64,000 nucleotides of DNA from Candidatus Thiodiazotropha endolucinida (GCF_001715975.1 NZ_MARB01000003.1:62001-126000), one strand, 5' to 3'; positions 1 to 9,246 are shown, numbered from the stretch's first letter. Made by a program: numbers and translations. The notes: generated from the sequence alone by a model not told the origin.

Positions 1-121
1 GCAGCGTACACCCAGGGACATCCACTTTCTGTCTCTGCTCATTGAACGGCTCGACCAGGCATCCCTGGCCGCTCAGAGGCGGCTGACCATACCATTTGTA
101 CGTGAAATCCTGAAACTGTAA
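1..121 (+). CDS. hda: Hda, DnaA regulatory inactivator (C-terminal end only)
   Basis: The window opens inside a reading frame (codons from base 2) that ends at the TAA at 119-121. The last 39 residues include the run [16 protein letters not shown], which is nearly the C-terminal end of E. coli Hda. Hda is an AAA+ protein that works with the sliding clamp to hydrolyse DnaA-bound ATP and so limits re-initiation. Only the end of the small helical lid domain is visible; the Walker motifs and clamp-binding motif lie upstream of the window. The call rests on the tail alone, but the tail is distinctive. Confidence 0.8.
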   Translation, partial: QRTPRDIHFLSLLIERLDQASLAAQRRLTIPFVREILKL

Positions 122-231
122 ATGGAGTATACTGGGGCTGTAAACACTGTTACAGCCGGCCCTGCTGCATCTTAAGGGCTTGGGCCAGCCTGGCCATACT
201 CTCCATACATAACGATGACCGAGGTAGTGAT

Positions 232-552
232 ATGACAACCATCCAGGAGACTATACAGACTAAACTGGCGTCCGCGTTCGCACCGCTGCATCTCGAGGTT
301 GTCAACGAAAGCCATATGCACAATGTGCCGGCGGGCTCGGAATCTCATTTCAAGGTTGTGCTCGTCAGTGACGCCTTCAAGGGAGAGAAGCTGATCAACC
401 GTCATCGGCGAGTCAACAAAGTGCTGACGGAGGAGTTGCAGGGAGGTGTACACGCCCTCGCGCTCCACACCCTAACCCCGGAAGACTGGTTTGACCAGGG
501 AGGCAAGGTAGCGGACTCACCACCATGCCTTGGAGGTTCGAATCGGGGTTGA
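232..552 (+). CDS. bolA: BolA family protein
   Basis: A 106-residue protein with the BolA fold signature: a central His in [12 protein letters not shown] (about residues 38-49) and the [13 protein letters not shown] helix followed by [13 protein letters not shown]. BolA proteins pair with monothiol glutaredoxins and bind [2Fe-2S] clusters; E. coli BolA also acts as a stress and morphology regulator. The start has a GAGG Shine-Dalgarno a few bases upstream (ccgaggtagtgatATG). It follows hda in the same direction and converges on the protease gene, with only 8 bases between the two stops. The C-terminal tail after about residue 92 ([11 protein letters not shown]) is not typical and is probably unstructured. 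Confidence 0.92.
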   Translation: MTTIQETIQTKLASAFAPLHLEVVNESHMHNVPAGSESHFKVVLVSDAFKGEKLINRHRRVNKVLTEELQGGVHALALHTLTPEDWFDQGGKVADSPPCLGGSNRG

Positions 553-560
553 GCTCGAGC

Positions 561-1685
561 CTAATTGCCCTGCTGCAACACCACTGTCAATTCAAGTTCC
601 TCACCGTTGCGCCATATAGAGATGGTGGTCTGATCGCCGATATGAAAATCGTCCAGCCGACCCAACAGTTCATTGACCGTGGTCACCGGACGGCCACCGA
701 TCGCCTGAATCACATCACCCAGCACCAGATCCCCATTGGGATCGATAAAGGTACTGCGCAGACCCACTGTCTCGGCCGCGGTACCGGCGGTCACCTGTAA
801 CACCAGCACCCCCTCCAGATCGAGTTTGCTCAGGATAGTGCGGTTGACATCCTCGTCCACCGAAATCCCAAGTGATGGCCTGACATAGCGCCCCTTGGCA
901 ATCAGTTCCGGCACCACCCGGTTTACCGTATCCACAGGCACTGCGAAACCAATCCCGGCATAGGCCCCCGAGGGGCTGTAGATGGCCGTGTTGATTCCTA
1001 TCAGCCGGCCGGCACTGTCGAGCAGGGGTCCTCCGGAGTTACCCGGATTGATGGCGGCATCGGTCTGGATCAGATGATCGACGGCAACCCCGCTGCGACT
1101 CTCGGGCAGAGAGCGGTCGAGGGCCGACACCACGCCGGTTGTCAGCGTGTAGTCGAGCCCGAAGGGGTTGCCGATGGCAAACACCTTCTGCCCTACCTTC
1201 AGATCGCTGCTGCTGCCGACGGGCACCGGCGGCGGCCGGTCAAAAGGGACCCGGATCCGCAGCACCGCAAGATCGTGATCGGGACTGCTACCGACCAGCA
1301 TGGCCTGATAACTGCGTCCATCGTTGAGTCGCACATTGGCCTGCGCTGTCTCTGCAATCACATGGTGGTTGGTCACCAGATGACCGAGATCGTCCCAGAT
1401 GAAGCCCGAGCCGGCCCCCTGAGGCACGCTGAAGATATCCCGTGTCCAGGGATTACGCACCCGTTGCAGGGTGGTGATATAGACCACCGAGGGGCTCGCC
1501 TGCTGAAATATCTCTACAGTGGCCTGCTCATCTGACGCCAAATCGCCTCGTGGTGTGACCTGGCGCGGTTCTGAGGTAAGCCCCGCCAGCCACTGCTCGG
1601 CCAGTGGCAGGAAGGTCCAGGCTAATATCAGCAGCAACAGGCCGCCGAAGATCAGCTGAATACGTCGCAGACTCGGATCACTCAA
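561..1685 (-). CDS. HtrA/DegS-type trypsin-like serine protease with PDZ domain
   Basis: A 374-residue protein. One N-terminal membrane segment (about residues 10-27) anchors a periplasmic trypsin-like domain with His in TNHHVIA, Asp in SPDHDLAVLRI and the nucleophile Ser in NPGNSGGPLL. One C-terminal PDZ domain follows (about 270-370, containing GDVIQAIGGRPVTT). A membrane anchor with a single PDZ domain and this length match DegS, the protease that senses misfolded outer-membrane proteins and cleaves the anti-sigma factor RseA. DegP/DegQ normally have a cleaved signal and two PDZ domains. No rse genes are nearby, so the DegS role is inferred from architecture. It converges on bolA. Confidence 0.88.
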   Translation of the reverse strand: MSDPSLRRIQLIFGGLLLLILAWTFLPLAEQWLAGLTSEPRQVTPRGDLASDEQATVEIFQQASPSVVYITTLQRVRNPWTRDIFSVPQGAGSGFIWDDLGHLVTNHHVIAETAQANVRLNDGRSYQAMLVGSSPDHDLAVLRIRVPFDRPPPVPVGSSSDLKVGQKVFAIGNPFGLDYTLTTGVVSALDRSLPESRSGVAVDHLIQTDAAINPGNSGGPLLDSAGRLIGINTAIYSPSGAYAGIGFAVPVDTVNRVVPELIAKGRYVRPSLGISVDEDVNRTILSKLDLEGVLVLQVTAGTAAETVGLRSTFIDPNGDLVLGDVIQAIGGRPVTTVNELLGRLDDFHIGDQTTISIWRNGEELELTVVLQQGN

Positions 1686-1734
1686 GAGACCGCATACCTC
1701 AACTCCTCCTCATGAATCCAGACCTGGAGGGTGC

Positions 1735-3087
1735 TCAATCACGCTGGCTGAAGTAATCCCGCGTCAGAGAGAACACTACCGGACTCAACAATAACAGGGC
1801 TATCAGGTTGGGGATCGCCATAAGGGCATTCAGGGTATCCGAGATCAACCAGACAAAATTGAGTTGGTCCTGGGCAATGGCACCAATCGGAATCATCACC
1901 ACCCAGACCACACGAAAGGGGGTGATGGAGCGGACACCGAAGAGGTATTCCACACAACGCTCACCGTACACGCTCCAGCCAAGTATTGTGGTAAAGGCGA
2001 ATATCGCCAATCCAAAGGAGACTACGTAACCGCCGATACCCGGGAGTGCGCGCTCGAAGGCCAGCGAAGAGAGCGCCGCACCGGTCTCGCCACTGGTCCA
2101 GGCATCGGTCACCATGATAGCCAGACCGGTAATGGAACAGACTATCAGGGTATCGATGAAGGTACCGAGCATGGCCACCGTACCCTGTCTCACCGGGTTG
2201 TCGGTCGCTGCCGCAGCATGGGCGATGGGGGCGCTGCCGAGGCCGGCCTCGTTGGAGAAGATACCGCGGGCCACACCGAAGCGAATCGCAGCCCACACCG
2301 CCGCGCCGGCAAATCCGCCGGTGGCGGCGGTTGGGGTAAACGCCTGCTTGACAATCTCCACCACCGCGCCGGGTACGGCGCCTGCATTGAGAATCAATAC
2401 CACCACGCCGGCAAGCAGATAGGCTATGGCCATGAAGGGCACCAGCTTACCCGCCACCTCGGCGATACGGCGGATTCCACCTATCAGTACCAATGCGGCC
2501 AATACCGCCATCACCAACCCGGTCACCCAGGGGGCGATCTGAAGACCATCATTCCCAGACAAGGCGTGGGCCACCGAATTGGCCTGCACCGTGTTACCGA
2601 TACCGAATCCCGCCAGGGCGCCGAAGATGGCAAACAGGCCACCGAGCCAGGCCCATTTTGCGCCTAATCCGTTCTTGATGTAATACATCGGCCCGCCCAC
2701 ATGGTTACCGTTCTCGTCCACCTCACGAAACCGCACCGCAAGTACAGCTTCGGCGTATTTGGTCGCCATGCCGACCAGGGCCGTACACCACATCCAGAAC
2801 AACGCGCCAGGCCCACCCAGGGCGATGGCGGTCGCCACGCCGGCAATATTGCCTGTTCCTATGGTCGCGGAGAGCGATGTCATCAAGGCATTGAACGGGC
2901 TGATTTCACCCGCGCCCCTCCCCTCGCGACCTTGCCACAACATGCGAAAGCCATACCGCAGCTTAGCCAGAGGCATCAGCTTCAGACCGAGCATGAGAAA
3001 CAGTCCGGTGCCCAGAATCAACACCAGCATCAATGGGCCCCAAACTATGCTGTTCAGACCCTTAATCAGTTCAATCAGACTCTCCAC
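1735..3087 (-). CDS. Alanine/glycine:cation symporter (AGCS) family protein
   Basis: A 450-residue polytopic membrane protein with about ten hydrophobic segments. It carries AGCS family signatures: FNALMTSLSATIGTGNIAGVATAI near residue 65, GGPMYYIKNGLG near 130 and GVARGIFSNEAGLGSAPIAHAAA near 270. The family takes up alanine or glycine with Na+. The length is normal. The gene lies upstream of the HtrA-type protease on the same strand with a gap of about 50 bases, so the two may be co-transcribed, although no functional link is obvious. I looked for a glycine riboswitch upstream and did not see one. Confidence 0.93.
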   Translation of the reverse strand: MESLIELIKGLNSIVWGPLMLVLILGTGLFLMLGLKLMPLAKLRYGFRMLWQGREGRGAGEISPFNALMTSLSATIGTGNIAGVATAIALGGPGALFWMWCTALVGMATKYAEAVLAVRFREVDENGNHVGGPMYYIKNGLGAKWAWLGGLFAIFGALAGFGIGNTVQANSVAHALSGNDGLQIAPWVTGLVMAVLAALVLIGGIRRIAEVAGKLVPFMAIAYLLAGVVVLILNAGAVPGAVVEIVKQAFTPTAATGGFAGAAVWAAIRFGVARGIFSNEAGLGSAPIAHAAAATDNPVRQGTVAMLGTFIDTLIVCSITGLAIMVTDAWTSGETGAALSSLAFERALPGIGGYVVSFGLAIFAFTTILGWSVYGERCVEYLFGVRSITPFRVVWVVMIPIGAIAQDQLNFVWLISDTLNALMAIPNLIALLLLSPVVFSLTRDYFSQRD

Positions 3088-3415
3088 CCTTCACACCCCT
3101 CGATTTTTGCTTTTGATATCAGAAGCTTATTAAAAGTCACCCCATACCGGTAAGGGCATATCCAACGACTGATAACGATACCCGTAAAGCTAACTTCATG
3201 TCTTAAACTGCACACCCGCAAGCCTGATCTACGCAACCAGAACCTGTCACAGACTATACGCTACAGGAATTCAGCCTTCACGCAGCCCACTATACACACC
3301 CCAGGTTACTGAATTCAAAAAGAAACCTCGATCTGCCGTAAAATCGACTTGAGATCATGCGTGTTGCCGGTTAATCTCTCGATATCTCTACTCAACTCGT
3401 GTTTGGATTCTACCC
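3088..3415. other. Intergenic region between divergent genes
   Basis: About 330 bases separate the AGCS symporter (minus strand) from the small membrane protein (plus strand). It must hold both promoters. I see no convincing gene, riboswitch core or long inverted repeat. Confidence 0.5.
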
Positions 3416-3778
3416 ATGTCAGTCTGTAAAAGTCTCAAAGGGTACACCCGGAAACATGAACGTCTGGCGGATATCTTTTCTCTGCTTGCAGTAGCGCTCT
3501 TGTTCGGCACCCTCTACATTGTCCTTGCCTACCATACACCGATTGTCAGCTGGCTGAAAAAAGATGCCGTTATCCATGTGCCGATCGCAATAGCCCTGCT
3601 GCTGTTCGATATCTTCATCATTTATATGTGTCTGAACATCGGCGCTGCGCGTTTCGCCGATGAGGATGAGAGCTGTTTCCATACCTTCAAGGGGCGCCGT
3701 GCCGGCAGCGGTTCCATTGGTGTCATGTTCAATAACTGGCTGCACCACATGGAGCAGGTAGGTAAAAAACACCGCTGA
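3416..3778 (+). CDS. Small membrane protein of unknown function
   Basis: A 120-residue protein I do not recognise. It has two clear hydrophobic segments, about residues 19-38 (LLAVALLFGTLYIVLAYHT) and 51-73 (VIHVPIAIALLLFDIFIIYM), a basic N-terminus, and a basic, His-containing C-terminal tail. The ends are probably cytoplasmic with a short periplasmic loop between the segments. No strong Shine-Dalgarno sequence precedes the ATG. It stands alone ahead of the TRAP cluster and may or may not belong to it. Confidence 0.6.
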   Translation: MSVCKSLKGYTRKHERLADIFSLLAVALLFGTLYIVLAYHTPIVSWLKKDAVIHVPIAIALLLFDIFIIYMCLNIGAARFADEDESCFHTFKGRRAGSGSIGVMFNNWLHHMEQVGKKHR

Positions 3779-3897
3779 TACCGATTGGGCTTTTATACAA
3801 ACCGGCTCGGACTGTCGAACGATCCACGCTTCTATTTACCCACAAGTCAGGTACCGGTGTGTACGGACGAGTTACAACTAATCTGATCCTGCAGCGC

Positions 3898-4767
3898 ATG
3901 ACAACCCCTGTGCGCCGTATATCTGATCGACAGTTTTTTCAGCTGGTTCTGTTTGTGATTTCACTATCCCTATTAAGTGGCTGTGTCTCCATGGCCACGG
4001 ATCGGCTGGCCGCCAATCTCTCCAATGCAATGCTCAATCAGACGGACCCTGAAATAGTGCGATCCGGCGCGCCCGCCTACCTCCTTCTCCTCGACTCACT
4101 GATTGAAGAGGATCCCGATGATCAATCACTATTATATGCCGGCGCTAGACTCTACAGTGCCTACGCCGGTGGAATGGTGACTGACCCCAATCGGCAAAAA
4201 ACCCTGACCCGAAAGGCTCTGGAATACGCCGCTCGTGGTTTGTGCCAGACGAGACCCGCCATCTGTGAAAAGGCAACCGGGCCCTACGCTCAGTTTAAGC
4301 AGGGAATTCATGAGGCAGGCAATGGGGACCTGCAGGGGCTCTATCTCTACGCCACCAGCTGGGCGGCTTGGATCCAGGCCCATAGCGACGACTGGAACGC
4401 CATTGCAGACCTCGCCAAAGCCCAGGCCATGTTGGAACACATAATCTCTTTAGAGCCGGACTATGAACGTGGGCGGGCTCAGCTCTATCTTGGTGTGATC
4501 AAGAGTCAGATTCCTCCAGCCTTGGGAGGTAAACCAGAGGTCGGCCGTCACCATTTCGAACAGGCCTTAAACTACTCTGCGGGAGATGACCTGATTGTAA
4601 AACTGGAATTTGCTCGACACTATGCCCGTTTGGTTTTTGATAAAACACTTCACGATAGACTGTTAAACGAAATCATCGAGGCGGATCCGATAAAACCCGG
4701 GCTTACCCTGAGTAATGTCATGGCTCAACAACAGGCCAGACAGCTGCTTGAAGATGACTATTTTTAG
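3898..4767 (+). CDS. TatT-like lipoprotein of a TRAP transporter (TPR-type)
   Basis: The reading frame is open from 3859, but I place the start at ATG 3898. This gives a 289-residue protein with a short basic N-terminus, a hydrophobic stretch and a lipobox LLSGC (Cys 29), so it should be an exported lipoprotein. The rest is helical and repeat-like, with segments such as LLYAGARLYSAYAGG and AQAMLEHIISLEPDYERGRAQLY that recall TPR helices. This matches the TatT family, lipoproteins that form a ring around DctP-type binding proteins in some TRAP systems. The DctP gene next door supports the call. Confidence 0.78.
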   Translation: MTTPVRRISDRQFFQLVLFVISLSLLSGCVSMATDRLAANLSNAMLNQTDPEIVRSGAPAYLLLLDSLIEEDPDDQSLLYAGARLYSAYAGGMVTDPNRQKTLTRKALEYAARGLCQTRPAICEKATGPYAQFKQGIHEAGNGDLQGLYLYATSWAAWIQAHSDDWNAIADLAKAQAMLEHIISLEPDYERGRAQLYLGVIKSQIPPALGGKPEVGRHHFEQALNYSAGDDLIVKLEFARHYARLVFDKTLHDRLLNEIIEADPIKPGLTLSNVMAQQQARQLLEDDYF

Positions 4768-5014
4768 TGCGGATTCTGACACTCACGGTTATTGCGACCG
4801 GGATGGAACCGGTTCACGTCAACCCCGGCCGGCTCCGATTCCCCACGCAAAATCAGGGATAATGGGTAAGTGAGATCAGGCTCAGAAACTTTGCGTCCGT
4901 TTGCGGTCTGACAACGTACATAAAACTGTATATGTTCAAAAACAGCCTTGTAGTGAAAGCTGCATATATGATGGACACTGATCACACCACCGAAATCGTA
5001 ATAAGGAATGCGCC

Positions 5015-6019
5015 ATGTTCCGCTTGATCAACACACTGCTGCTACTGCTCCTGTTGAATCCCATGAGCCAGGCGGGCACCACTTTGAAAATCGCCACCCT
5101 GGCGCCGGATGGTACAAACTGGATGAAAGAGATGCGGGCGGCAGCGAAGCAGATCAAGCAGCAGACCGACGGCAGAGTCAAGATCCGTTTCTATCCCGGC
5201 GGTGTCATGGGCAATGACAGCAGTGTCCTGCGCAAGATCCGCATCGGTCAACTGCATGGCGGTGCCATTACCGGTGGCGGCTTGAGCAGTATCTACAAAG
5301 ACGCCCAGGTATATACCCTTCCATTTCAGTTCCGCAATCTTCAGGAAGTCGATGCAGTCCGTCAGGTGATGGATCCCCAGATCATCGAAGGCATCAAGAA
5401 GCAGGGTTATATCAGCTTCGGCCTGAGTGAGGGGGGGTTTGCCTATCTGCTCTCGAATTCACCGGTTACGTCCACTGAAAACATGAAAGATTTAAAAATC
5501 TGGATTCCTGAAGGTGATCAGGTCAATGCCTCCATGTTTCAGGAATTGGGCATATCACCGGTTCCCCTACCCCTGACCGATGTACTTACCGGGTTGCAAA
5601 CCGGACTCATTGATACCGTTGCCAGCGCTCCTATCGGGGCTATCGCACTGCAATGGCATACCCGGGTCAGTTATCTGACACAGGTACCGCTCGCCTATCT
5701 CTATGCCACGCTGGTTTTGAAGGAGAATGCATTCAACAAGCTCCGGCAATCGGACCAATCCATAGTAAAACAGACTCTCGAATCCGCTTTCGACAGGATT
5801 GACCGTCAAAATCGCACCGACAATGAACAAGCCATGATTGTCCTGAAAAGACAGGGAGTCGAATTCATCAGCCCCAGCACAGTCCAACAACAGGCGTGGG
5901 AAGCCCATGCTGGCAAGACGCTGCGAAAACTCAGTAAAGAGAGTATCTTTAGCGAACAGATGCTGAACAGGATGCAATCCCTGATTCAGCAGTACCGACA
6001 GATCGCATTGACCCGTTAG
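5015..6019 (+). CDS. dctP: TRAP transporter substrate-binding protein (DctP family)
   Basis: A 334-residue periplasmic binding protein. A signal peptide of about 20 residues precedes the mature start GTTLKIATLAPDGTNW, and the family pattern continues with RVKIRFYPGGVMGND and DLKIWIPEGDQVNASMFQELG. DctP proteins capture organic acids, typically through a conserved Arg, and hand them to the DctQM membrane unit. The ligand cannot be read from sequence; the TatT partner hints at a hydrophobic or unusual ligand. The start has an AAGGA motif about eight bases upstream. It lies between the TatT gene and the cupin/DctQ/DctM genes. Confidence 0.92.
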   Translation: MFRLINTLLLLLLLNPMSQAGTTLKIATLAPDGTNWMKEMRAAAKQIKQQTDGRVKIRFYPGGVMGNDSSVLRKIRIGQLHGGAITGGGLSSIYKDAQVYTLPFQFRNLQEVDAVRQVMDPQIIEGIKKQGYISFGLSEGGFAYLLSNSPVTSTENMKDLKIWIPEGDQVNASMFQELGISPVPLPLTDVLTGLQTGLIDTVASAPIGAIALQWHTRVSYLTQVPLAYLYATLVLKENAFNKLRQSDQSIVKQTLESAFDRIDRQNRTDNEQAMIVLKRQGVEFISPSTVQQQAWEAHAGKTLRKLSKESIFSEQMLNRMQSLIQQYRQIALTR

Positions 6020-6208
6020 ATTCTCCTCCGATACTGCTCAATATGAACTACACTTAGAGCTCAATCAGCACGAACACTTCAGTCAATGATCCACACTGTA
6101 TCCCCCAATAGCTGCAGTGCAATCAAGCTTGCAACGCACAAGCTCGATTCGATCCGTCTGGATTGTCTTTCAGGCATCTGACCACAAACATAATCCCAAA
6201 AAACTGGT

Positions 6209-6511
6209 ATGAATCTCTTCAAACCCGACAAGGCAGTAGAAGAAAAGGAGATTTTCGAGACCTTACTGGAAAGCGAGAATGTCACAATTGAGCGCATACT
6301 CAGCCCACCTGACACTGTCACTGAAGTATCGCAACAGCACCACGACGAATGGGTTTGCGTCTTACAGGGGAGCGCGAAGCTGGAAATGAGTGACCGGGAG
6401 ATCACCCTCTATCGGGGAGATAGTGTACTGATACCGGCCAATACCGCTCACAGGGTTTTGACCACCAGCCATCAGCCCCACTGCATATGGCTTGCCGTCC
6501 ATATCCTTTAA
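6209..6511 (+). CDS. Small cupin-domain protein
   Basis: A 100-residue single-domain cupin. The first motif is seen as SQQHHDEWVCVLQGSAKLEM (about residues 42-61: two His and a Glu as likely metal ligands). The second motif, GDSVLIPANTAHRVLTT (about 71-87), supplies the third His. Small cupins of this type bind a metal and often sense or modify a small ligand. It sits inside the TRAP cluster between dctP and dctQ, so it could act on the transported compound; that link is inference. A mobile-element end lies immediately after its stop. Confidence 0.8.
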   Translation: MNLFKPDKAVEEKEIFETLLESENVTIERILSPPDTVTEVSQQHHDEWVCVLQGSAKLEMSDREITLYRGDSVLIPANTAHRVLTTSHQPHCIWLAVHIL

Positions 6512-6518
6512 TTCAGAC

Positions 6519-6541
6519 TGGATTAGTGTTAACAGGCCCTA
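6519..6541. repeat. Solo terminal repeat of the GGGCCTGTTAAC MITE family
   Basis: The bases GGATTAGTGTTAACAGGCCC followed by TA match the right end of the two complete elements at 27.1 and 41.0 kb. No left end was found nearby, so this is a solo end left after deletion or partial copying. It lies between the cupin gene and dctQ, inside the TRAP cluster. Confidence 0.75.
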
Positions 6542-6566
6542 GCCATTCGATAGACGAGCAAGCACC

Positions 6567-7055
6567 ATGTTACTCACCGTGAAGCGCATTAAACAGTTGA
6601 TACTGCTTTTCGAAGATGGCCTGATGGCGATCCTTTTGAGCGCCACGATTCTGCTTGCAGCCAGCCAGATAGTACTGCGCAATCTGTTCGACAGTGGCTT
6701 GGTATGGGCCGATCCTACTTTGCGCATCATGGTTTTGTGGCTTGCTCTGTTGGGCGCCATCGCCGCCACCCGGGAGGATCGCCATATCCGAATCGATCTA
6801 TTCTCTCATAGATTATCGAAGCGGAGTCGTTTTGCGGTGTCGTTCATCAACAACCTTTTCAGCGCCTTTATCTGTGGCATCATCACCTGGCACGCCATAC
6901 GCTTCGTCTACATGGAATGGCTGGATGGCGTTAAACTGTTCGCCAGTCTGCCGGCCTGGCTGGGCGAGATCATCATACCGATTGGCTTCGGCATCATGAC
7001 GCTACGTTTCCTGTTCAACATTCCCCTGCAACTGCTGCAAAAGGAAGGTGAATGA
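6567..7055 (+). CDS. dctQ: TRAP transporter small permease (DctQ)
   Basis: A 162-residue protein with four predicted membrane helices and the DctQ signature WADPTLRIMVLWLALLGAIAA (about 50-70) followed by REDRHIRIDLFSHRL. DctQ is the small membrane subunit that pairs with DctM. It overlaps dctM by four bases (ATGA), a sign of translational coupling. The Shine-Dalgarno before its own start is weak, and a solo MITE end lies about 25 bases upstream, so transcription may now differ from that of dctP. Confidence 0.92.
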   Translation: MLLTVKRIKQLILLFEDGLMAILLSATILLAASQIVLRNLFDSGLVWADPTLRIMVLWLALLGAIAATREDRHIRIDLFSHRLSKRSRFAVSFINNLFSAFICGIITWHAIRFVYMEWLDGVKLFASLPAWLGEIIIPIGFGIMTLRFLFNIPLQLLQKEGE

Positions 7056-8326
7056 TTATTGCAGCGGGCCTTATCCTGTTGGCGTTGTTCGGTGCGCCAC
7101 TCTTTACCATTGTCGGCGCCAGCGCCCTGTGGGGCTTCCATCGATCCGATATCGATCTGTCAGTTGTGGTCATAGAGTTCTTTCGACTGGCAAAGATGCC
7201 GGTACTTTTGGCCATCCCGCTGTTCACCTTTGCCGGCTATCTACTCAGTGAGAGCGGCGCCCCCCACCGCCTGGTACGACTTACCCAGGCGTTGCTTGGC
7301 TGGGTTCCCGGAGGCATGGCCTTTGTCGCCCTGGTGGCATGCGCCCTGTTCACGGCGTTTACCGGCGCTTCAGGTGTCACTATCGTGGCGCTGGGTGCCC
7401 TGCTCTATCCCGCCCTGCGGGAGGCTGGATATCGGCAGGATTTCAGTCTTGGACTGGTCACCACATCCGGTAGTCTGGGGCTGTTGTTCGCCCCGGCCCT
7501 ACCGCTGATCCTGTATGCCGTCGTGGCCCAGCAGCTGGGGATTGGCGGCTCCATCACTGTCGATGAGATGTTTCTCGCGGGCCTTCTTCCCGGTCTGTTG
7601 ATGCTGTTGATACTCCTTGCCTGGGGGCTCTGGTCAGGACGGGACCTGCCGCTGAACGAATTTACACTCACCGAGGCAAGAGCGGCCACACGCGAGGCAG
7701 TATGGGAAATCCCCTTGCCGATTATTATTCTTGGCGGAATCTATAGCGGTTATTTCGCGCTCTCCGAGGCAGCCGCTGTCACCGCGGTCTACGTGCTTGT
7801 CGTCGAGGTCTTCATCCACAGAGAGATACCCCTCAAACAGCTGCCCAAGGTGATGCGTGAGGCGATGCTGCTGGTGGGCGGCATCCTGGTCATCCTGGGA
7901 ATGTCGATGGCATCCACCAACTACCTTATCGACGCGGATGTTCCGAACCAATTCTTCGAATGGTTAAATGAGCGGGTCAAAGACCCGCTCACATTCCTGA
8001 TACTGCTGAACCTCTTTCTGCTGGTACTCGGCACCCTGCTCGATATCTTCTCTGCATTGGTGTTAATGGTCCCGCTGATACTGCCTGTAGCTATTGAATA
8101 TGGAATCGATCCGGTCCATCTAGGGATCATCTTTCTGGCGAACATGCAGATCGGATATTTCACCCCACCGGTTGGCATGAATCTCTTCATTGCCAGTTAT
8201 CGTTTCGATAAACCCATTGCTGAAATATACCGCGCCACCCTTCCCTGGTTTGCCCTTCTGTTTGGCGCGGTATTGATTATCACCTATTGGCCGACACTCT
8301 CGCTGGCCTTGCTCAATCGCAATTGA
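7052..8326 (+). CDS. dctM: TRAP transporter large permease (DctM)
   Basis: A 424-residue protein with about 12 membrane helices. It has DctM hallmarks: AIPLFTFAGYLLSESGAP near 54, ALFTAFTGASGVTIVALG near 93, and the C-terminal LGIIFLANMQIGYFTPPVGMNLF near 352. It forms the Na+-driven transport channel of the TRAP system. A strong AAGGAAGG ribosome site lies in the end of dctQ. The last 43 bases overlap the convergent DMT transporter gene. Confidence 0.95.
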   Translation: MIIAAGLILLALFGAPLFTIVGASALWGFHRSDIDLSVVVIEFFRLAKMPVLLAIPLFTFAGYLLSESGAPHRLVRLTQALLGWVPGGMAFVALVACALFTAFTGASGVTIVALGALLYPALREAGYRQDFSLGLVTTSGSLGLLFAPALPLILYAVVAQQLGIGGSITVDEMFLAGLLPGLLMLLILLAWGLWSGRDLPLNEFTLTEARAATREAVWEIPLPIIILGGIYSGYFALSEAAAVTAVYVLVVEVFIHREIPLKQLPKVMREAMLLVGGILVILGMSMASTNYLIDADVPNQFFEWLNERVKDPLTFLILLNLFLLVLGTLLDIFSALVLMVPLILPVAIEYGIDPVHLGIIFLANMQIGYFTPPVGMNLFIASYRFDKPIAEIYRATLPWFALLFGAVLIITYWPTLSLALLNRN

Positions 8327-9192
8327 GTACGTATCCGACCACCCAATTCAAACCCTGCCAGTCCCAACATAATCAGCGCTGTACCTAGCCATACGCTCGT
8401 GTCCACCTGCTCCGCGTTCAGCCACTTCCCGGCCAACAGTGCGATTATCGGTGTCATGAGTGTTATCAGCGCAACCTTGGTTGTCTCCACATATCGCAAA
8501 ACATAAAAGTAGAGGGCAAACCCAAGTACCGAACCGACGACACCGAGATAGATAATCGATGTTAGGGCTCGCTGTTCGATAACCACAGGCCAACTCTGAC
8601 CCTGCAGGAACCAACTCAGGAGAAACAGAGGCACCGCCACCAGCAGCCCCCCGGCCGCCACCACCAGGCCATGCATCTGAGCATCGATACGCTTCACCCA
8701 TACCGCACTGGCAGAGTGAGTGACCACCGAGATCAATACACCGCTCAGCCCCATGACAAAGCTTACACCGAGCTCAACACCCACGCTAAAGATCGTTGCC
8801 AACCCGATCAGCGCTATCAATACCGCCACAAAACGCTGCAGGTCGAGCCCAGGCTCCTGCAGCCATAACCTCGCCATCAGGCCTGTGAAGATCGGAGACA
8901 ACCCGAAAACCACTGATATCCATCCCGAAGGTATGTACTGGGATGCCCAATAGACAGCAGTCATAGCGATGAATATCCCCAGGCCCGCCGCCAGATAGGT
9001 GTGTCGCGCACGCTTATGCCATACCAGAGGCTGACCGATCATGCGCAGTACCAACAACGCCAGGATGACGCCGATCACCATGCGGCCGGTGACGCCAAAC
9101 AGATAGCCGACACCCTCGCCGCTCCACTTGATGGCAAGCGGCGTGGTACCCCAAATCAGCACGATCCCAAGATAGGCGGCCGGTACGGACAT
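8284..9192 (-). CDS. DMT-superfamily (EamA) transporter
   Basis: A 302-residue protein with about ten membrane helices in two EamA repeats. The first holds YLGIVLIWGTTPLAIKWSGEGVGYLFGVTGRMV near the N-terminus and the second begins near residue 148. The family exports amino acids, nucleotides or other metabolites; the substrate is unknown. The start has an excellent AGGAGGT ribosome site 7 bases upstream. A hairpin terminator ends just before that site and looks like an attenuator, so expression is probably conditional. It converges on dctM with a 43-base overlap. Confidence 0.9.
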   Translation of the reverse strand: MSVPAAYLGIVLIWGTTPLAIKWSGEGVGYLFGVTGRMVIGVILALLVLRMIGQPLVWHKRARHTYLAAGLGIFIAMTAVYWASQYIPSGWISVVFGLSPIFTGLMARLWLQEPGLDLQRFVAVLIALIGLATIFSVGVELGVSFVMGLSGVLISVVTHSASAVWVKRIDAQMHGLVVAAGGLLVAVPLFLLSWFLQGQSWPVVIEQRALTSIIYLGVVGSVLGFALYFYVLRYVETTKVALITLMTPIIALLAGKWLNAEQVDTSVWLGTALIMLGLAGFELGGRIRTQLRLSKASESVGQ

Positions 9193-9213
9193 TTTATTTA
9201 CCTCCTATAACGA

Positions 9214-9246
9214 AAAAGGCCGCAGATGATGTCATCTGCGGCCTTG
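9214..9246 (-). terminator. Hairpin terminator directly upstream of the DMT gene (probable attenuator)
   Basis: Two perfect 14-base arms (9216-9229 and 9232-9245) with a 2-base loop form a stem that, read on the minus strand, is followed by TTTTT. It ends about 10 bases before the AGGAGGT ribosome site of the DMT transporter, a typical position for an attenuator. The 12 bases of its 3' arm recur almost exactly upstream (9290-9301). Confidence 0.75.

Noticed and set aside
3088-3415. Glycine riboswitch ahead of the AGCS symporter
   Set aside because: No tandem glycine aptamer core (such as the GCCGAAGG-type signature) on the minus strand.
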